Below, in pieces: positions 57,763 to 64,000 of a stretch of DNA of 64,000 nucleotides. The stretch lies in contig CM070640.1 in NCBI GenBank assembly GCA_036346255.1, positions 41,969,238 through 42,033,237 of the forward strand, in the 5' to 3' direction. Below the pieces are notes generated by a model. That model was not told where the DNA came from. It made no database searches and was given only the letters and a program-made list of their open reading frames with translations. How positions within the stretch are numbered: the stretch's first letter is position 1; every line of letters begins with the position of its first letter. This DNA is from Ampelocalamus luodianensis. Taxonomy: Eukaryota; Streptophyta; Magnoliopsida; Poales; Poaceae. Position numbers and translations under genes: made by a program.

Positions 57763-58068
57763 TTAGTATTTACGTTCTTTTAAGTTCATGAAACGATGAA
57801 CCACAACATTATTGGTAACTTTCTTCATTTCTTCTTTCTCCGCATAGCAAATTAGAGCATCACTCGTGAAATCATCACCGATGCGATTGCACAAATACAT
57901 TTTCACAATTCTCATGGCTAAAAAGCACATCTCAACTGTAGCAATGACGACATGCAATACTAGTACTAGTTTCAAAAGTCGATAAATCATAGGATAGCAA
58001 AGATATTTTCTTGTCTTCACCATTTTTTGAGAAACCCGACCAATTGTCTGTATGTTGGAGAATCTATT
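57763..58068 (-). pseudogene. hAT transposase C-terminal remnant (reverse strand)
   Basis: An 86-codon frame on the reverse strand reads YPMIYRLLKLVLVLHVVIATVEMCFLAMRIVK, then LCNRIGDDFTSDALICY and HRFMNLKERKY. This is the dimerisation end of hAT transposase-like proteins of the DUF4371/ZMYM type, where A-T/S-V-E-R-x-F-S-A-M-x-I-V-K is conserved. The same frame extends upstream (GRVSQKMVKTRK) before losing register. Only the C-terminus survives, with substitutions in the conserved motif. Same family as the transposase-like ORF at 63244 but opposite orientation. Confidence 0.75.
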
Positions 58069-58719
58069 GGTTAAAGTCCCTCAATTCTCTAAAATCAAAA
58101 TCATTGGAATAAAATTTAGCTAAACTCGTCAAATTCTTTACCGTTGCTTCTTTTGATTAACATAAGTTTTTTCTATTTTCAACTTAGGAATATCATGTTT
58201 CTTAAAAGATATACACTTCACTTCACGTAGGACAGACATTATTGACGACTCGGGCCCTTTATGGTGTTTGCTGTCGGTGAGTATTCGTCTCAATTAGGCG
58301 CTGCCGACGCAAGATCGAGCCGGGCACTGCGTCAGGCGGCGAGGACAGCAACAAAATTCTTTGGTGGCGGCGAGGACGGCAGCAAAATTCTCTAGCGGTG
58401 GCGAGGCGGCGACTGGCGGTCGGGCGCGCGTCTCCGTACGAGGGCGAGAAGAAACAGGCGAGGCGATTGAGTATGCTTCGGCTGTTCTGCTCGGCCGTGC
58501 GGTAGATATCATCGTATTCTTTTTTTATTTTAGCCCTCTAACGCAATTCAATTACAAATTTAGCCTCTTTTCTGTTTTTTTGGCAAATATAGCCTCCTTC
58601 CGAACGTCGTAAATAGTGGCAGGCTCTTTCCGCGTTTGGTGGCCGCAGAAGGTGGTGGGCCCCAGCCCTTCCCGTGCTCGACCACCGCGGAAGGTGGCCT
58701 GGCCCTTACTACGCTCTGC
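58069..58719. other. No gene recognised between the two hAT sequences
   Basis: Mixed AT-rich and GC-rich DNA. gcggcgagga-agcaaaattct occurs twice (about 58337 and 58367) as a short direct repeat. Confidence 0.4.
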
Positions 58720-59610
58720 CAGGGGCGGAGATGGGCCTCGGGCCGGTTGGGCAACGGCCCGAGGCCCAGAAAAAATAGCAATGCAAAATTTTAGTAATTA
58801 TACCTCAAAAAAAAAAAACTACAGTGAAGAGGCCCTATGCTTCGCCGATCGGCCCGAGACGGCCCAGCCGGCAGCGCAGCCCAGGCGCCAGCAGCCCAGG
58901 CGCCCCTCCCTCCCGAGCGGCCGGCAAGGCACAGACCTTGCTCTCCCCAATCTGGCCATCTTGCTCTCCCATCCCCAATCTGGCCATCTTGCTCTCCCCT
59001 CCCTCCCGACGACCCGACTGAAAGATCTAGACCCGTCATTATGTGTTAATGGAATTTTGGTGATTAATGATAAATCTAATTAGGAGACTAACACTTCTTA
59101 TTGATATACATATTGTGTAGTCTTATTTGGATATAAAGGTGAAAATCATGAAGACATGCAAGTGTGAGACTAACACTCCTATTGTTATATCATGTTTAGT
59201 CTCAGCTTGAATATAAAAGCAAAAATCCAAACAGGTATGTATTCATTAATGACAAATTTATTTGTGAGACTAACAATTCTATTGATTATCAATTGCTTAG
59301 TCTCGTTTGGATATAAAGATAAGAATACAAGAGGTATGCATTCTACTTCTTCTTATTGTATATTGTTACTTTCCTCGGATCCAAAATATAGGTTGAACTT
59401 CACCAAAAGGTTAACTTGGATATGTGCATATGTTTTTCATTACACAATTGTGTATGCACACATTTAGGGGGAGTTCATTCTATATTTTGTGGTTTCATTA
59501 GTATTGATCCATATTCTTTCTTCACATATATTTGGGATCCTTACTTTGAAACATATCCTTGAATATATTTAACTTGTGTAGTTAATATATTCATATGAGT
59601 ATATGCTAAT

Positions 59611-60087
59611 ATATCATTGAATATATCTAACTTGTGTAGTTAATATATTCATGTGAGTATATACAACTTGTGTAGTTTGTATACACTCATATTTAGTATA
59701 TATAACTTGTGTAGTTCATATATACTCTTATGTGAGCCTATGAGACTTGTGTAGTTCATATATGCTCATATATCATTGAATATATCTAACTTGTGTAGTT
59801 AATATATTCATGTGAGTATATACAACTTGTGTAGTTTGTATACACTCATATTTAGTATATATAACTTGTGTAGTTCATATATACTCTTATGTGAGCCTAT
59901 GAGACTTGTGTAGTTCATATATGCTCATATATCATTGAATATATCTAACTTGTGTAGTTAATATATTCATGTGAGTATATACAACTTGTGTAGTTTGTAT
60001 ACACTCATATTTGGTATATATAACTTGTGTAGTTAATATATACTGTATGTAAGCATATAAGACTTGCGTAGTTCAGATATGCTCATA
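59611..60087 (+). repeat. 159-bp higher-order tandem repeat in LTR copy 4
   Basis: The word atatcattgaatatatctaa starts at 59611, 59770 and 59929, exactly 159 bp apart. Each unit holds four acttgtgtagtt words. The first two units are near-identical; the third decays after about 110 bp. This is a recent local amplification of the AT-rich module. Confidence 0.92.
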
Positions 60088-60269
60088 TATCCTTTCATTC
60101 AATTACTTGCTATTGAAGTGGTTATCATCAATTACCAAAGAGGAAAGATTGTGGTATCTTGTCCCAACCATTATGAGTTAATGGTATGATGTGGTAATTA
60201 ATGATAATCATATTATGGAACTAACGTTTCTCCTTGAGATGGATGAATAGGTTATGTTCTAGGTGGTTG

Positions 60270-60670
60270 AAGACTTTGGATGACATCATGAGTTGATTGT
60301 CATCAAGTCAAGATTCTTGAAGAAGAAGAAATCATCATGCGTTGATGATGTTCAAGAAGAGGAAGATCATCATGGGTTGATGATGTTGAAGAAGAGCTTG
60401 AAGTAAAGGATGCATCATGAGTTGATGCGTGTCAAGTTCAAGAAGATGAGATGATCATTGGTTGATCATCAAGTCGAGAGAAGAACCATCATGAGTTGAT
60501 GGAAGTCAAGTGAAGAATGCATCATGTGTTGATGCATATCAAGACTCGGGATGGAAGATGTCATCATGTGTTGATGGACATCAAGTCGAGATCCCGAAGT
60601 AAAGGAAATCATCATGTGTTGATGATTGTCAAGTCAAGGACTCGGACTTGAAGTGAGGATGTGCGTCATC
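60270..60670. repeat. CATCATGTGTTGATG hairpin module in LTR copy 4
   Basis: About ten short inverted repeats (catcatgagttgatg, catcatgtgttgatg, gatcattggttgatc) at 35-45-bp spacing, each followed by tcaag or ttgaag. Confidence 0.85.
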
Positions 60671-60884
60671 AAGCTTCAAGAATGTGTGCAAGGCAAAGGT
60701 ATGACTAGCTAGGGCTAAGGATGTATTCCTAGTCTTTTACCGGTCTTGGTGTTTGGTTGTAGACCGGATTGCTAATATAGGTTGCCGTACTATTAAGAGG
60801 GGTCTTGACTAGTAGTTTGAGTTAGTCATGTGTTGATAGCTCATTGTGTTTGCTCTAGCTCAACTTAACATGGTGCCTATATTT

Positions 60885-61225
60885 GCGAATGCATTTTTGC
60901 AAATAGTTGAGGCTCATGGTTATTCCTTGTAGCATGTGACTTGAGTTTGCAAATGTGTTTTGCAAATGGTTTAAGTCCATGTACCTTATTCCTTGTGGCG
61001 TTGATTCTAAAAGTTGGCAAATGTGTTTTGCAACTTGCTGAGAATCTAGCTCTTATCGTTGTTTGCATCGCTTGTCAATTGTGCAAATGTGTTTTGCAAA
61101 TTGAGTTGAAGCGAAGTGCAATTTGTGGCTTTGATTCTAAAAGTGTGCAAATATGTTTTGCAACTTGTTGAGAATCTTACCTACATGCCTTGTTTGCATT
61201 TCATATCTTTTGCAAATGTGTTTTG
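60885..61225 (+). repeat. TTTGCAAATG...TTTTGCAAA repeats in LTR copy 4
   Basis: Five or six units with period about 60-70 bp. Each has tgcaaatgtg directly followed by ttttgcaaa, an imperfect palindrome centred on the tgtg. Confidence 0.85.
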
Positions 61226-61269
61226 CAAAATTGAGTTGAAAAAGAAATGCAAAAATCTGTTTTTTTTCT

Positions 61270-61610
61270 GTTGCGGTCTGACCGGAGGTATGTGTCCGGA
61301 CTGACCAGCCTCGCGGGTAAATAGTCGCGGTCAGCTTTTTCCAGAGAATGTGTTTTCCTGGAATTGCTGTGTGCGGTCTGACCGGAGTTATGAGTGCGGT
61401 CTGACCAGACCCCCGGGTCAAGGACCCGGTCAGCTTTTTCCAGAGAGCTGTTTTTCGATTCTGCGGTGCGACCGCGCGTGTTTGGTTCGATCGGCCGGCC
61501 GGCCTGATCGCCATTGGTTGGCGGTCAGACCGGAGGTCCTCCAACGGCTAGTTTTCCGACCGTTGGAGGGGGTGCGGTCTGACCAGCCAAGTGCCTGCGG
61601 TCAGACCGGC
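61270..61610. repeat. CGGTC-N-GACCG palindrome cluster in LTR copy 4
   Basis: Repeated gcggtctgaccgg, gcggtcagaccgg and related words upstream of the TATA box. In this copy they are mostly of the GTCTGAC/GTCAGAC type, unlike the GTCCGAC and GTAGTAC types in copies 2 and 3. Confidence 0.8.
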
Positions 61611-62466
61611 CCTGCTGTTTTTCGACAGAATCTTCTCCCAACGGCTAGTTTTTGTGTGTGGGCTATAAATACCCACCTTGGCCGTGTGAGGGAGAGTGGC
61701 TGGTGCCATATACATTCTATTGAGCTAAGAGCAAGCCCTCTACACCCATTTGTGCATGTGTTGCACTTGTTGAGGTTTGAGAGGAAAATCCTAAGTGCAT
61801 GTGTTGCATTAGGTTGTGGATTTTGTATCCATAGAGCCTTGGCACTTGATTGGTTCAAGTGAAAGTTGAGTCTTGTTACTCTTGGTGTTTGCCGACACCT
61901 AGACGGCGTGGAGGCGTCGTGCGTCGGTGATCTTCTCAAGTGAAGCTTGTGAGAAGATCCGGGCAATTTGTGAGTGGCTTGGTGCTCGCCATCTCCGGAG
62001 TGGAGTAAGAGCAACCCTAGTGGAGCGAGGTGTTTGATACCTCGGAGGAAGGCTCAATTGGTGGAGCCGGCCCAATTCGTTTGAGCTTCCCTCAACGTGG
62101 ATTATGGGAGACCGGCAAGTCTCCGACCACCACGGTAAAACATCATTGTGTCCCGTGTGCTTCTTGTGATTAGTTTTCATACGCTTTACTTTGTGCAATT
62201 TAGATTCATTGTATAATTGCTTATTCATTTATATGATAGCTATCTTGTATGTGCTTAATTGATCATATCATTAGTTGATAGCCTACAAGTCTTTGCTAAA
62301 TTGCTCTATTTATTATTGACTTGTATTGTTTGTGCACTTAGTTGTTTAAGCGTTAATTGTGCTAAACCGAATTGATATTTAGTTTCTGCATTAGAAATCG
62401 GTCTTAGCGCATAAAAGTTTTAAATTGACTATTCACCCCCCTCTAGTCGGCCTACTCGATCTTACA

Positions 62467-62960
62467 CCGACCTGTGGCTCCTCCTCCCCCGGGCGGTCGG
62501 CGCGCCACCGACCTCTCACCTCTGGCTCCTCCCCCCCGGTGGCCGGCGCCTCCGACCTCTGGCGCCTCGGCCGTCCGCCTGCTCCCGCCGCGCCGCGCCA
62601 GATCTGCGCGCTAGCGCCGCTCGCCCGCCCGGCGCCAGCTCCCTTGCCTGTCGACACGGGTCACGCAGCGACGTCGCCGCTCGCCCGCTCCCCTGTGGGC
62701 TGTGGCCTGTAGGGCCCCGACCTGTGGCTCCACCTCCCCCGGGCGGCTGGCGCCACCGACCTCTGGCTCCTCCCCCCGGACCCCGGTGGTCGGCGCCTCT
62801 GAGTCTCCGACCTCTGGCGCCTCTGGCCCGTCGCCCGGTTCCAGCCCCCTCTCCCTCGCCCGGCCTGCCGGCTAGATCTGCGCCGCTCGCCCGCCCGACG
62901 CCAGCTCCCTTGCCCGCTCGGCCGCTCCCCTGTGGCCAGGAAGGTGACTAGGTGAGGAAC
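62467..62960 (+). repeat. About 245-bp GC-rich tandem duplication in the hAT leader
   Basis: The segment from 62467 (ccgacctgtggctcct) is repeated from about 62715 (ccgacctgtggctcca). Both copies contain ccgacctctggcgcctc, gccgctcgcccgcccg and gccagctcccttgcc. The sequence diverges slightly and ends before the AT-rich segment leading to the ORF. No conserved protein. Confidence 0.8.
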
Positions 62961-63243
62961 TCTGGAACTGACAAGTGTCAACTGAGGAATGAGAATGACT
63001 GAATGAGGAATTGATGATTGTATGAGTAAATGAGTTAGAGAGTAGATTTAGTAGTTAACTGCGTAGGCACTTACTACTTAATACATATTTTGGCAATTGC
63101 CAATTGGTATAACACTTTTACTTTGGATTGTATCAGTTGATTAGTTATGATTTATGACTTAAATTTATGAAGTATGACATATGACAGTATGACAATGTAT
63201 TAACTTTTTATTTGAATATTTGATGTACTAGAATTAGAAATAC
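62961..63243 (+). other. AT-rich segment before the hAT ORF, probable intron or leader
   Basis: The sequence changes sharply from GC-rich to AT-rich at a ccaggaagGTGACT donor-like site. A TAG acceptor-like site (gatgtactag) lies just before the ATG at 63244. A leader intron would fit. Confidence 0.35.
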
Positions 63244-64000
63244 ATGATGAAGAGGACCAAGACATTGGCATCTTATTTTCCATCGCAATCCAATCAAACT
63301 CCGGAAACAATAGGAACGGGAGGTAGTAACGCCCCACAAAATAATCCTCGTGTTGTGCTTAATTTGGATGACATTGTTGCCGATCCCGGGCTTCGAAAAC
63401 CAATTGAGGAGCTAGATGTGGATATTAGGGATGCCGCTAGAAGGGAGTATTTGCTATTGGGACCATGTCAACCAAGTGGCCATAAATTTCCACGGAAAAT
63501 GATAGGCAGTAAAATAAGAAGTTTTCATGAAGAATGGTTCAAAAGGTATGATTGGTTGGAATACAGTGTTGCTAAAGATGCTGTTTTTTGTTTTTATTGT
63601 TATCTCTTCAAGCAAAGGAGACCTGACAACTTTGGTGTTGATGCATATACAAATGTGGGGTTTAGTTATTGGAAGAATGCAATTCAATCTTTTAATGATC
63701 ATGTTGGTAAAGTTGATAGTGCTCACAATAAAGCTAGAAAACATTGTGAGGCTTTTAAAAATCAGAGGCAAAATGTGGCACATGTGTGGGCTGGTGCAAC
63801 CAAGAAGAAGGAGGAAGAATATTTGGGTCGTATTACTATTATTTTAGGTGTTGTAAGGTTTCTTTTATTGCAAGCTCTTGCCTTTCGTGGACACGACGAA
63901 TCTTCTACATCAAATAAGAAGGGGAACTTTTTAGAGATGCTGAAATGGTATAAAGAGAAGGATAAAAATGCTAAAAGACTATTTGATAATGCTCCTGGGA
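63244..64000 (+). CDS. hAT transposase-like protein (TTF zinc finger / DUF4371, ZMYM1-like), 3' end beyond window
   Basis: Open without a stop from ATG 63244 to the window end (252 codons). The start MMKRTKTLASYFP is typical of grass zinc finger MYM-type 1-like proteins. LNLDDIVADPGLRKPI and RREYLLLGPCQP follow. A TTF-type zinc finger then spans about 95-168: RKMIGSKIRSFHEEWFKRYDW, CFYC (Cys116/Cys119), FSYWKNAI, His153 and HNKARKHC. The next part, to the end, is the beginning of the DUF4371 hAT catalytic region (LALAFRGHDES and GNFLEMLKWY). No frameshift or premature stop is seen, in contrast to every other element ORF here. Either an autonomous hAT transposase or a domesticated relative is possible; the missing C-terminus would decide. 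Confidence 0.88.
   Translation, partial: MMKRTKTLASYFPSQSNQTPETIGTGGSNAPQNNPRVVLNLDDIVADPGLRKPIEELDVDIRDAARREYLLLGPCQPSGHKFPRKMIGSKIRSFHEEWFKRYDWLEYSVAKDAVFCFYCYLFKQRRPDNFGVDAYTNVGFSYWKNAIQSFNDHVGKVDSAHNKARKHCEAFKNQRQNVAHVWAGATKKKEEEYLGRITIILGVVRFLLLQALAFRGHDESSTSNKKGNFLEMLKWYKEKDKNAKRLFDNAPG

Larger units (their letters stand above)
59019..62466 (+). mobile_element. Solo LTR of the copia family (copy 4, 3448 bp), TSD CCGAC
   Basis: Starts tgaaagatctagaccc and ends cgatcttaca, flanked by the perfect duplication ccgac (59014-59018 and 62467-62471). It is inserted in the leader of the hAT element. Its modules are larger than in copies 2 and 3, especially the AT-rich array. TATA at about 61664. 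Confidence 0.95.
58720..64000 (+). mobile_element. 5' part of a hAT element, continuing past the window end
   Basis: The sequence caggggcggag at 58720 matches the common grass hAT terminus. A GC-rich leader follows and, after removal of the solo LTR at 59019-62466, runs into a transposase-like ORF at 63244. The other terminus is outside the window, so the 8-bp duplication (predicted from 58712-58719, cgctctgc) cannot be checked. The leader carries two tandem duplications: about 27 bp (ccccaatctggccatcttgctc, near 58950) and about 245 bp (62467-62960). Confidence 0.6.

Noticed and set aside
48130..61230. CRISPR-like regularly spaced repeats in the LTRs
   Set aside because: The units are degenerate, spacers are repeated too, and the context is a plant retrotransposon LTR; no cas genes and no prokaryotic DNA.
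1..64000. tRNA and rRNA genes
   Set aside because: Scanned by eye for cloverleaf starts and A/B-box words; only tRNA-complementary primer sites of retroelements were found.

Overview
The window is plant nuclear DNA, almost certainly from a grass (Poaceae). It has spliced genes with GT-AG introns, GC-rich first exons in an AT-rich background, and dense nested LTR retrotransposons with initiator-Met primer sites. It also carries a Helitron with grass-type ends, hAT elements and a MITE. The species cannot be fixed from the sequence alone; a panicoid grass is plausible. No bacterial, organellar or viral replicon is visible.

Layout. 1-14.4 kb is gene-poor: a diverged tandem duplication carrying a hAT-type MITE (1273-1628), an AT microsatellite, a long inverted repeat (6700-7499), a GGCCCA-rich block, antisense retroelement-like sequence, a minisatellite-like array (11.9-12.6 kb), and a small two-exon GRF-zinc-finger-like gene remnant (12779-13192). 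14.6-23.5 kb is a nine-exon Misato/DML1-like gene. Its sixth intron holds a complete but mutated Ty1-copia element (17143-22380) with about 160-bp LTRs and an ACCCA target duplication. Exon 3 appears to lack one base. 25.2-30.4 kb is a 5.2-kb unit flanked by TATCA, read as a giant solo LTR. A 388-bp Helitron (30864-31251) lies between it and an intact seven-exon autoinhibited Ca2+-ATPase gene (32191-37094, 1021 codons), the clearest functional gene here.

From 38.9 kb to the end the DNA is nested transposons. A Ty3/gypsy-type 3' LTR (38947-41417) abuts a broken copia 5' LTR. That copia element (41418-50103) has gag with three zinc knuckles and an extra coiled-coil ORF but no recognisable pol. 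It is followed by a Ty3/gypsy pol fragment split by a solo LTR of the same copia family (50575-53969, TSD TCAGG). A reverse-strand hAT remnant (57763-58068) comes next. Last is the 5' end of a hAT element (from 58720) whose transposase-like ORF (63244 to the window end) is open for 252 codons; its leader is split by another solo LTR (59019-62466, TSD CCGAC).

The most unusual structure is this copia-family LTR. Its U3 is built of four array modules: an ACTTGTGTAGTT-type AT-rich array, CATCATGTGTTGATG hairpins, TTTGCAAATG/TTTTGCAAA repeats and CGGTC-N-GACCG palindromes. Number and order of modules differ between copies, while the roughly 850-bp TATA-to-end part is conserved.
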